Shown here in pieces: positions 36,393 to 46,288 of a stretch of DNA of 64,000 nt; position 1 is the stretch's first letter; every line of letters begins with the position of its first letter. This DNA is from Sphagnum compactum (taxonomy: Eukaryota > Bryophyta > Sphagnopsida > Sphagnales). Where the stretch lies: NCBI GenBank assembly GCA_965153455.1, contig OZ234494.1:23250001-23314000 (forward strand). The letters are read 5' to 3'. A model generated the notes under the pieces. It had not been told where the DNA came from. It did not search any database and saw nothing but the letters and a program-made list of their open reading frames with translations. The position numbers and the translations under genes are program-made.

Positions 36393-38280
36393 CCAAGAGC
36401 CTGCATTCGAAATAGACTAACCCAAACGCAAAACTCCCTCTCAAGCGTCCATCCGAAGGCGACCCAAATGCAAAATTTTCTCTAAAGCATCGATCCGAAG
36501 GTGACCCAAACACAATCTCTCTCCGACTACCACTTGTGCAGGAACAATTCCAAATTGAACCTCATCCTGAGGATTCGTCCACTTCCAGTGGCCCTTAAGC
36601 CCTACAAACCCTAAACCCTAAAACCCCCACCCCCTGTAAAGCTAGCTGGAGCAAGCAATTGCACCTATGTTTTAGTAGTGGTGTGACTCAAAGATAAGTC
36701 TGAATGGACCAAGGCTAAAAAGATCATGGCCCGGTGGAGTACTTCTGTCATTCTGGATCAACTCACATGAAGAAGGCAGGAGCTTTAGAGTTAGGGTTTG
36801 TGGTGGAGGAAGATGATGTGCCATTGGAACACAATTTGCCACAGTGACTACCTATTCCAGTGACTCTAGTACTGCACGAACTTAAAGAGACACACCCTGA
36901 CACCCCTGACACCCTCGACACTAAAATACAAGAAACAAAACAGATGGAACGTTTAGTTGCATAGGAACACTTGAACAATTCACTTGAACACATTGCGAGG
37001 TGAGGACTTAGTCTCGATGATGATTTTCAATGATTTTAGTTTTCAAGCATTCATGATGTATGTCATCAAGCTTCAAAATCAAGCTTGTTTCTTGACAAAC
37101 AATTACATTGAATTTTGTTACTGTGGACTCACATAACGCCTACTTCAACTAACTTTTCATTTGGTTGAGTGAAAGTCTGTATTGCCATTTTCTGCAAACT
37201 TATGGGTTTTGTTTGCTAAACACCCAAAGCAACTCAGGATCAGGCAATGCTACATGCAGTAACCAAACTGTCACTCTATTTTGTGACAATTTCTTGATCA
37301 CCCCTGTGCATGGTCAATTGCCCAAACATAATCCCACTCAAATAAAAAGGCCATCACAAAGTCTAAAATGGAGTAGTCAATCAGAAAATAGCTTCACCGT
37401 ATTTATGAAACCTGCAAAGAAACCTTCAATACCACTGTTCGAAGGTAAACATAACATGTCAATGAGGGTTGGTCATAAGTCATAACCATATGAACATTGT
37501 TCACAAAGAGAGACCATCAACCTCATCAAGAGGCATAACCTTGTGACCTTTCTTCAGAAAGTGTCAGACTATCAGAATTAGCTACATAACTGTTCATGTG
37601 GTGAGGAAATCACAAAGCTAAGATAAAAGAAAACCTGAGAATATTCTTTAATACCACCGTTTACTCTGCTAATAAGCAAATGAATGTGCAGTTGTTGCAT
37701 GGCTGCTGCAGACTCCTCACTAGGACTGCTGACTGTTCGTGATCTTTGGTTTGTCCCAGCTTCATTACCCAACAGTTCAGCTGGCAGCAGAGATAGAGTC
37801 TCTGATCAATCAAACATTGTTGAGAGCTGTTGAGAAACACAAGCAGACAAGGTAATTGAGAGACAGTGTTCCTCGGTCTGCATTATGAGTGAGTTCAGAA
37901 GGAATTCTTTTTTTTCTTTGTGATCCTTTTGAGGAAGAATAAGTTCTTAGTCGTAAAGTGAAGTTCTACAAGATTATGTTTGTTGGAACGGAATAGAAAC
38001 TTTTTAAATATGAGATGTAGAAGAAGGCTTGGGCCATTTCCCAAAAGAATTCCAAGGCATTCTACGGAATGTTGATCAACATGCATGTTGTGCATGACTT
38101 CATGATGGAATCATGGTCACCATTGAATTCCTTAGCCCAAGTCATAGGCCACCCATAACACCTCCCATCAGGTGTTGCAAAACTTCATTTTAATATCTAA
38201 TGTTCAAGTGGGAACAAGGATCTTTGAACAACTACGACTTAGGCTTTGAAGCATTCTGCTTTTTGCAAAAATGGGGACGC
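35600..38280. other. Intergenic region with simple repeats
   Basis: Visible: three related GGAGAGGAGAG-plus-GTTGYANCAA units at about 35945-36050, and a CT microsatellite at 36358-36390. There are also two near-identical phrases about 'GATCCGAAGG...GACCCAAA' at 36450 and 36490. No conserved gene was seen. Confidence 0.6.
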
Positions 38281-38284
38281 ATGT

Positions 38285-38820
38285 GCATTTAAAGTGAGGG
38301 GAGATAGGTCCCCTCCTGTTTCAACTCCTGCCTTTGGAGTCCTGGTGCATGTAAATGTCTGTGAAGTCACACCCATTGATGGTTATGTGTATTGGGTGGG
38401 TCTTGGAATATGTCATTCTGCCATGAAAGCCCCTGGAGCACAACATCCATTTGGTGCACATGATTATGCCACAAGTGGGGTATCAGAACTTGAGCCAAAA
38501 CCTTGTCCAAGATTTATTTTTCAAAAGGGGGCTTCTACTTGGAACGACAGATCTTACTGCCTTAGAGTTCAGAGTTTCATTGGGCAATGTGCAGATGAGT
38601 ATCGTGGGGACACATACCCACCCTCTGATTGCAAAGAACTGCAACCACTTTCCTGATGATGTCTGCCAGTGGTTGATACGAAGCTCAATCCCTGGGTGGA
38701 TCAACAATCTGGTGCAAACAGGTTACTTTCACAACTGTTTGTTCACAGAGGGTGTTCAGGTCACAATGATGAAACTTTTGAGTTTCCAAATGGGGGAGGA
38801 CACGGGAAGAGATGGTGGGA
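38285..38820 (+). pseudogene. PPPDE (DeSI-like) peptidase processed pseudogene
   Basis: The + strand reads LVHVNVCEVTPIDGYVYWVG then LGICHSAM, FGAHDYATSGVSELEPKPCP, then after frameshifts GLLLGTTDL, FIGQCADEYRGDTY, IAKNCNHFPDDVCQWL and IPGWINNLV. This is the order of the plant PPPDE family of putative desumoylating or deubiquitinating isopeptidases, including its catalytic His (CHS) and Cys (NCNHF). The frame changes at least three times, around the AAAAGGGGG run at about 38524 and twice near 38570-38625. The conserved parts follow one another without introns, which suggests a retrocopy. No active protein can be made from it. The true limits and any poly-A tail are undetermined. Confidence 0.8.
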
Positions 38821-38829
38821 CGTGAGAGT

Positions 38830-39670
38830 TATCGAGAGCACATGAACTGATCACAATTTCCCCAATGCCAATTTCTCCAACATATTGTCTAAGTTGGGAG
38901 AGTCATGAGTTCCTGTCGTCACATCCGGGAAATCTAGTGGTGTGGGATTCTGTGAATGTGTATAGCTATTGATTCTCAGTCAACTTAACAAGCCACAAGG
39001 TGTGATTTTTGATTTGAACTTCAACATATGGTCCTTCGGTGGGCATTGACATGGATGTTCATTCATGCACCCATAAGGACACACATCATCTCTAAGATTT
39101 CCAGAAATTTTCCTGAACATTATGAAGAGTTTTTGGAGTGATGTACATTTTCATTGGTTTTTCCCAGCTTTCTGTCTTTCCTCAACTGTATGTGTTAATG
39201 CTTCAGCATTGCTTCTTTTTCAATTGTAGCTTGCTGTTTACATGGAAAAAATTGTCAACTCCTTTTGTTTATACTTGCTACAGCTTTCTAGAGTACCAGA
39301 GTCCACACATTTTTTCAAACTCATTTGCTAATTTTTTTGTGGGAGCCCAGGAGCATCCAGACATTGCCAAATGACCATCTATTCATTCAAAATTGTTCAA
39401 TGCAAGGATTCATTATCAATACCAGTGCAAGGATATATTCATTTGAAATTGTTCACTGTTAGGATTCAAGAATCGTTCCAGTGTTTGCATTATTTCCACC
39501 CATATCCAGAAACTGAGTCCTAACATAAACTGAAAAATCTAAGAGAAAAACCCACTGACTATATAAACCAAAAGCTCACAAACTTGTCTAATGCATTCAC
39601 ACATACAATGATCTCAGAGTGGCTGCAAGGAGCCTCTATTACTATGTAGTCAAGATTACGTCCTCAGCAT
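38830..39670. other. Spacer between pseudogene and ankyrin gene
   Basis: No gene is recognised. The part from about 39500 is probably the 3' UTR of the ankyrin gene on the minus strand. Confidence 0.5.
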
Positions 39671-39672
39671 TC

Positions 39673-41124
39673 TCAAGCAGCCCTTTTTCTCAGTGTTCTC
39701 TCAAATTGATAGATAATGAGTTTATGACGAGTTTTCAGGAAAAGATCTCTGATTATAATTCTAATCTTGGGTAGTGTGTAAGATGATGTCCATGCTAGGA
39801 ATACCACCATCACACCTATGGCAACTGTGACTTGCATACCGGTTCTATACTTTTGAACTGGAGGTAACACGGCAAATCCAGCACTTGCAAATGCACCCAT
39901 TACACACACAACTGAAAGTTTGAGAAGGACGGAAGCTACAAGAAGTGACATTTGCAAATTCTGCACCAAGACTCCAATGTATTTGCCTGTCCTTGGGGCT
40001 CGTGCAGCAGTTGCTCCCACCAACAAGGTTGCGATAGCAAAAAAGAAAGACATGGAGTTGAAAGCCCAAAATATTTCCATGATTGGATGACCTTCAACAG
40101 CAGCAAATGCTGGATTATTGCCAGATGGGGATGCAGCTCCCACAATGGAATAGCCTAAAGGCGGTTGTAGCCATCCAGCAAAAGTCACACTTGCAATCAA
40201 GGCAGCCCCAACAAGAATAGCATTTGCTGCATCCACATGCACTTGCCTATCCCTGTAACCTCTTTCCACCTCTTTTTCAACCTCGGGTCTTGCCATTAAA
40301 ATCCTCGCTATTTCCTCATGTTTCATCTCCATTGCAATTTGAAGAGATGTTACTCCATCGTCGTTTTCAGTATGAGCTTTTAAGCGTTGTTTTGGGTCTG
40401 CACATAAGGCATTCACAACACTTGTGTGGCCATAAAATGAAGCCAAGTGTAGTGCAGTGAAAGAACAACCATAGTCAGATCTCCTGATTGATTCATCCGC
40501 ATACCAGTATTGCACTGCATTCACATCCACTTGTGATTTGACATTGTTGAGAAGAGCTTCAACAACTTGAGGATGGCCCTGTGTTGCAGCCCAAAGAAGA
40601 GGTTGCCCTTCATTCACATCTATTCTGTCACATGCTAAAAGTATATTGACCATTTCTATTTTCCCCAGTCTAGCAGCTGCATCAATTGGTCTAACCCAAC
40701 AGAAATGATCATGTTGGTCTGTGAATCTTCGTATTATTCCACCACTTGTGCAATCCTTGCAGTAACCAATCTTGGCATCTCCATGGTTCACATCGACTTC
40801 CGTCGTTGCAATGAGACGCTGAACCAATCGAACATGGTTATTCTCAACAGCCGTTAATAGGATTACTTCCTCCTCCAAGAACTTACTTTGACCTCTGAAT
40901 TGTATCAGGGCCATCACTATGTTCTCAAAACCATGCCTTGCAGCCCAACATTCAATCTTTGGGCAAGGCAATCTTCGACATCTAGTTAATTCCGTGTCAT
41001 TCTTAAGCCTCGTCACCAAATCCTCGACCATTTTGTTGTCTTTTGCTTCTCCCAACTCCTTGTCATATGCCAAACCTTGAGCTCGCCCATTTTCTTCATT
41101 TATGTCCTGATTACTTGATGCCAT
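39673..41124 (-). CDS. Ankyrin-repeat membrane protein with PGG-type domain
   Basis: A single uninterrupted frame of 483 residues starts at ATG 41124-41122. Residues about 55-285 carry ankyrin repeats (for example PLLWAATQGHPQVVEALL at 175-192, FTALHLASFYGHTSVVNALC at 222-241, VTSLQIAMEMKHEEIARILM at 258-277). Residues about 295-450 form the membrane domain of plant ankyrin/PGG proteins (ACD6-like group). Four hydrophobic segments lie at about 302-319, 352-371, 391-420 and 431-450. The first starts with the conserved ANAILVGAALIASVTFAG. The eponymous PGG is replaced by PPL. The C-terminal tail is basic. Family members sit in the plasma membrane or ER and some act in immune signalling; a role here is inferred only. 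Upstream exons carrying 5' UTR are possible. Confidence 0.9.
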   Translation of the reverse strand: MASSNQDINEENGRAQGLAYDKELGEAKDNKMVEDLVTRLKNDTELTRCRRLPCPKIECWAARHGFENIVMALIQFRGQSKFLEEEVILLTAVENNHVRLVQRLIATTEVDVNHGDAKIGYCKDCTSGGIIRRFTDQHDHFCWVRPIDAAARLGKIEMVNILLACDRIDVNEGQPLLWAATQGHPQVVEALLNNVKSQVDVNAVQYWYADESIRRSDYGCSFTALHLASFYGHTSVVNALCADPKQRLKAHTENDDGVTSLQIAMEMKHEEIARILMARPEVEKEVERGYRDRQVHVDAANAILVGAALIASVTFAGWLQPPLGYSIVGAASPSGNNPAFAAVEGHPIMEIFWAFNSMSFFFAIATLLVGATAARAPRTGKYIGVLVQNLQMSLLVASVLLKLSVVCVMGAFASAGFAVLPPVQKYRTGMQVTVAIGVMVVFLAWTSSYTLPKIRIIIRDLFLKTRHKLIIYQFERTLRKRAA

Positions 41125-43530
41125 CTGGGCTCCAGATAACGTCCTGAGACACCCCTAGAGCTGAAAGATGCTTGTTATATGTCCTGCACAACAAATGAGT
41201 GCTCAGTGATAGGATAAACTCTCTGGAGTCTAGATTACCTTTTGTTTTTCAAAAGTTCAGTAAATCAAAAGTCTAAACCAATGGACCGCACAACAACAGT
41301 TTGAGAAAGAGGTAGCATAAAAAGGGATGGAGGCAAATGGGTATGCTTAACATTATAGAAAATAGTGAGGAATTTCTCCTCCTACTCTTTATAAATTCTA
41401 TGCTCCACTAGAGAACTATGAATGAGGAGGACCATGCATTCCTTTGAATGTGCATTAACTACCGAAATGCAAATCGGTGTAGACTCTTCAAATGACAACG
41501 TTGTCAAAACATGTAGAGTGACCAAGAAAAGTGCAGATTCTCAAAGAGAAAGAAGAAACTAAATTCCTGATGAAGGAAAATTGGATGGTACATCTATAAC
41601 ACAAATAGAAGAAGGGTTCAAGATTCAAGGTCTTCAAATGCACCCAGGAGCCGATACCTCTTTGACAAAGAAAACAATACTAGATGTTTGTAATGATCAA
41701 GAAAACAAGAGGTAGCTCCAAGACAAATATCTAAATTGGGCATTGAACAGGAGATTGCTACTTCAAGAAAACCATAAATAGAAAAAAAACTACTGAAGTT
41801 GTGAGGACTATCTATAATACTAGTGCTCAAGCTTCATAATCTGCTGATGAGAAAAATCCAGGACTCAACTATGCACCCAATACAAAACAGTTTGAACTTA
41901 TCAGGGAATTCGTGAATTTGATGAATCTGTCTTGTACATCTGAGCGTAAGAAGAAGCTGCCTTTATAGCTCAAAACCATTTCTTTACCGATTGAACGAAA
42001 TTGAGTGAGATTGTCAATGGGTACTACAACACGTTTCTAAATTCCAACCTATGGACAAGATGGGATAACACAAAAGACACTACCTATAAGCCACCCTATA
42101 CCAATAGCCCAGCTTGAATCCTTGACATTTTGTCATGAAGTTTGACCATTTGTTTCCATAACCCTTCACTAATTAGGCAAGAACCATGAATCATTCTATA
42201 AATATGGTATGGAACTACTTGAAAACTGGAGCTCAAAATCTTGCTTTTGCAACATTGCCACTGGGACCAAAGAGATATTATAACAACCAAAATTTGATGC
42301 AGCAACTAAAACACATTCTAAGTGTACATATGGTCTTCCATCAAAGTATGTGGTGGGGGGCAGGGTTTGCGTTGCATGGTCAGTCCAGTTTGCGTTGCTC
42401 GGTTTTTCCAGCAAACCATTAACCCAAACTCAAATTCATTGTTTAGTAAATCACCCAAGTCTCAAGGTGCCCCACCCCAAGTCTATGCATATGCCACCAC
42501 GTTTTTGGTTGTTCAAAATTACCCTCCGGTTGGTTCAGCTGGATATTCTCATTTCTGATCAATAGATCAAGATTTCACTTGGTACAACAGATTTCCAAGG
42601 TATTAGAATTATGGAAGATACAACCAAATCAGTTCAGATCTGTTCAGTTGAATAAATTAAATCAAAGATGAGTTCAGTGATATTGTAGATTGTAACTTGT
42701 CAAGTACTCTTGATGATGGATGCCTTTTTGTGTGAGTGCAGACAAATCAAATACTAGTGTTTTCTTTTACTAACCGCACTTCCAGAAATAATTCTGGTAT
42801 CTTCCTGTGTCTTCGTGGACCTGGCTAACTGTAAGTATATCATATTAAGGAATTCGCTGATCACAAACAAGTTGAAGGTCTAGTGCATATTCGGGCATGG
42901 TTGATGAGGAATTATAAATCTGGAATTAATGGTGTTTGAGAGTTGGTGTCACTCTTCTAACTCCTATGCAGCGGCAGCCTGCATGGTTGCACATGAGTTG
43001 CACTAGCTGCATGGTTCATGTTCTGCACGTTTTGCTGTTTTGAAGGGAAAATAAAATAAAATTCAACCAAGTCCTCACTTTTTTTTTCTTTGCTGACACA
43101 TAGTGTGTACCGACAAAACAAATGACCACTTGACCTTTGCATCTATTCTCTAAAGGCCAAAAAAGTCCACACATCAGAGGCCTGTTGCACATCTAGCACA
43201 TGGGCCTACACAATAACTTAGAATCTTATGAAAATAATGGAATCTTTAAACCTTATTTGAGAAGTAGGTAACCAATACGAGACAAAGTAGACAATAACAA
43301 GAGACAAAGTCAACAAAAGCACCATAATATAATATTCTCAAACTGAAAATTCTGAGTAGGTACTTCTAACCCAACAAAAACCCAGTTTTCGAACTTTTCT
43401 CTGAAATATTTAATAAAAAAATGAAATATTATTTGTTATTTGTTTGTTTGATTTTGCAATGGATCAACCAACAATAACCCAATGTGAATGTGATTCTCTA
43501 AAGGCTGAAAAAAAACTCACCAATCACACT
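41125..43530. other. Intergenic spacer
   Basis: No conserved coding frame or RNA gene was found. The part next to 41124 is presumably promoter and leader of the ankyrin gene. Confidence 0.6.
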
Positions 43531-43536
43531 AATCAT

Positions 43537-43662
43537 AGCAGGTCTTGCAGGTTGGACCTTTGAACAATGTGTTCAGAGTTGTGTAGTTTTTGGGAGTAGT
43601 AATAGCCAAGCAGGTCTTATGCATTGAAATTTTGAATAGTTTTTTTTCGAGTAGTAATATAG
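43537..43662. repeat. Minisatellite hosting the transposon insertion
   Basis: Two units begin AGCAGGTCTT at 43537 and 43609, and each runs on to GAGTAGTAATA. The sequence after the right target duplication resumes this unit (last two bases of the duplication plus CAGGTCTTGTGCA), so the composite element below interrupted this minisatellite. Confidence 0.8.
43654..43662 (+). repeat. Left target-site duplication, GTAATATAG
   Basis: This 9-bp word directly precedes the left terminal repeat and is repeated exactly at 61920-61928 after the right terminal repeat. Nine bases is the usual duplication length for the Mutator superfamily. Confidence 0.88.
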
Positions 43663-43738
43663 GGCCAAGAGTGAACCAGCCCCCCATGACTGCACCAGTT
43701 GGCCGTTCTGTCCATAGGATGGGCTGGATGATTCGCCT
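43663..43738 (+). repeat. Terminal inverted repeat, left end of element A
   Basis: The first 36-38 bases match the right end of A (for example CCATGACTGCACCAGTT in both). The following stretch, GTTGG-GTTCT-TCCA-GATGGGCTG, matches the outer end of B at 61919-61856, so A-left and B-right are the same end type. Confidence 0.85.
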
Positions 43739-43949
43739 CTTTTTCATTCACCTCTTTACCTTACGGTTAACCAACATTCTACCACAGTCAATCTTTTTTG
43801 GCTGCTGACCTTTGACCATTTTTTTTTTCCATTGCCATTTTTTTCTCAACCCTGACCTCCATACTACCCACCCACCTAGCTACTATATTGACCTAAATCT
43901 TAGTCCTACCTACTAACTAACAATTAATCCTTTACTTACCTTGGCAAAA

Positions 43950-44520
43950 CTCTTATCTCCTCTTGGTTATTAAACCTATATTTCTCCTTGGCTAAACTTC
44001 TATCTCTTAGCAAAACCTATATATTTTTATTGACTAAATTTCTATCTCTTGGCTAAACCTATATATCTTACTAGCTAACTTCTATTTTTTGCTTAAACCT
44101 ATATTTCTTATTGGCTAAACTTATATCTGTTGGCTAAACTTTTTTTTTTTTTGGTTAAACTTATAAATTTTGGCTAAACTTCTATCTCTTGGTTAAACCT
44201 ATATTTTTTATTTGTTAAACTTATATTTCTTGGTTAAACTATTTTTTTCTTGGCTAAACTTATATATCTTACTAGCTAAACTTCTCTCTTTTGGCAAAAC
44301 ATGTATCTTTTGGCTAAACTTATATTTCTTTATTGAACTTATATCCCTTGGCAAAACCTATAAATCTTCTTAGTTAAAATTATTTCTCTTAGTTAAACCT
44401 ATATTTCTTCTTGGTTAAGTTTGTATATTTTGGCTAAACCTATATTTCTTCTTAGCTAAACTTATATTTCTTGGCAAACTTTATATGTCTTATTAGTTAA
44501 ACATGTACCTAATTCCTACT
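43950..44520 (+). repeat. Subterminal satellite, unit about TTGGCTAAACTTATATTTCT
   Basis: About 25 imperfect copies of a roughly 20-22 bp unit (TTGGCTAAAC plus CTATATTTCTT) fill the left subterminal part of A. CTACCTACTAACTAAC sequence lies just before it (43870-43925). Confidence 0.85.
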
Positions 44521-44529
44521 CCAAAAATT

Positions 44530-45590
44530 AACCATAAAAGTAGATACATTTTTCAGTAATGCCATTTTAATTATTTGCAAAACCTACCTACCCACACATC
44601 ATTATACCTACCTATGCACTTGCAAATTATGGACTTCAATTACAAAAAATATAATGTAAAATGCGGGTATTGCAATTGTGAATTTTTTTTTGGTGGTAGT
44701 CCTCTACTTCCACTTTGGACCATTTAATGCAAGATGTACTTAGTTTAATTAAATAATAGGCTTGATAAATATAGAGTTAAAAAGACATCAAACATTTATG
44801 AATATTTGCACAATTTTTAATACTAATCAAAATCAATCCTAGGTTGGATTTTGGGGAGAAATTTGGTCAAATTTTCACATACAAATACTTGCAACAAGAC
44901 GCATTTTATCTCTTTTGAAAATGAATGAAGAAAGTCTCAAGTTGAAGTGACCACACTAAAGGTAAGAGAATAAACTTTTATTTCATTCATTTAATCTTTT
45001 CTTTTCATTGTGTTTCAATTTTAATTCATCACTCAATCCTAAAATATTATTTTGTATGGCATTTGTATATGTTTATATAGTTATTAATTTTTATGACATT
45101 TACCATTAAAATTGTTTAGGTCTATATAATTTTTTTGGGGGTAATTAGTTTTAAACTCTAAGGCTAATGCTTCCATTCATTATAAATTTTAATTGATTAA
45201 CTTTAAAATTCAAAACATAGTTGTTATAAATGTTTTTTGTATTCCATTTGTAGTTTTGTTTATATAATCATTAGGTTTAGAGTATTTATCATTAGGATTA
45301 TTTAGGGTTTTAAGTTTAAGGCTTAATGAAATGTGTGTTGATTTATTTAGGTTGTGTTTTCAAATCAAGATACAACTCCTTGAATGTGATATCATCCTTT
45401 AACATCAACGGTATGCTATTTTTTCTTAATCATTTTCTTTTTTTTTATTGTTTTGTTCCTAATTTAAGGAAATCAATAATCTTGGATGGTTTTAATACGG
45501 TCATCAAATTCCACTAAGAATGTTCCATGTTTGATATATGGATTTAGCATTTTGGCCTCCCATAGATAGTGTGGATTTAGGGTCATAATA
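44530..45590. other. AT-rich interior of element A without genes
   Basis: No conserved coding frame was seen between the subterminal satellite and the tandem array upstream of the transposase. Confidence 0.6.
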
Positions 45591-45599
45591 CTAATATTA

Positions 45600-46010
45600 C
45601 ATTTTGCCACCCATATATAGTGTGCATCTTTAAATTGTTATGTAGGTATTGCATTTCCCTCTCCCATATATAATGTGGATTATGGTCATAATGTGGGTAT
45701 TACACTTTGCCCTCACATACAGTGTGCATCTTTAAATTATCATGTAGGTATTGCATTCAGGGCTCCCACATATAGTGTGGATTAAGGTCATAATGTGGGT
45801 ATTGCATTTTTCCCCCATATATAGTGTGCATATTTAAAAAGTCATGTAGGTATTGCATTTAAAGTTCCCACATATATTGTGGATTAGGGTCATAATGTGG
45901 ATATTGTAGTTTTCCCCCATATACAGTGTGCATCTTTAAATTGTCATGGAAGTATTGCATTTATTTTTTCCATAAATAGTGTAGTTTGTTAATTATCATG
46001 TGGGTATTAC
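45600..46010 (+). repeat. Tandem array, ~103-bp unit with GTAGGTATTGCA
   Basis: About 3.5 units are present. Each consists of two similar halves: CCCATATATAGTGTGCATC ... GTAGGTATTGCATTT, then CCCACATATAGTGTGGATTA ... GTGGGTATTGCATTT. The reverse complement of the same array lies at about 48000-48280 within a transposase intron. Confidence 0.88.
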
Positions 46011-46288
46011 ATTCATATTATCCATAGATAATATGAATTAAAAATTTACAATTTTGACTATAGACCATATCATATGTTCTCCATACTTAGCATTTAGCGT
46101 ATTATGTGCATGATTATATAAGGTTTAGATGAGGGATACAAATTAAGTACTTAAAACATGTACATTTGCATTAGTATTGAATATGACAATTAACATGTAA
46201 TTCAACATATTGCAAATATAAAATTTTGGACATCAATATCAATTCATTGTTTTTTCTTGTACAATCAGCTCAAGGCATAGTTTCAAAC

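Noticed and set aside
38246-38656. Intact PPPDE-family gene
   Set aside because: The frame loses the domain after about residue 90 and the conserved residues continue in other frames.
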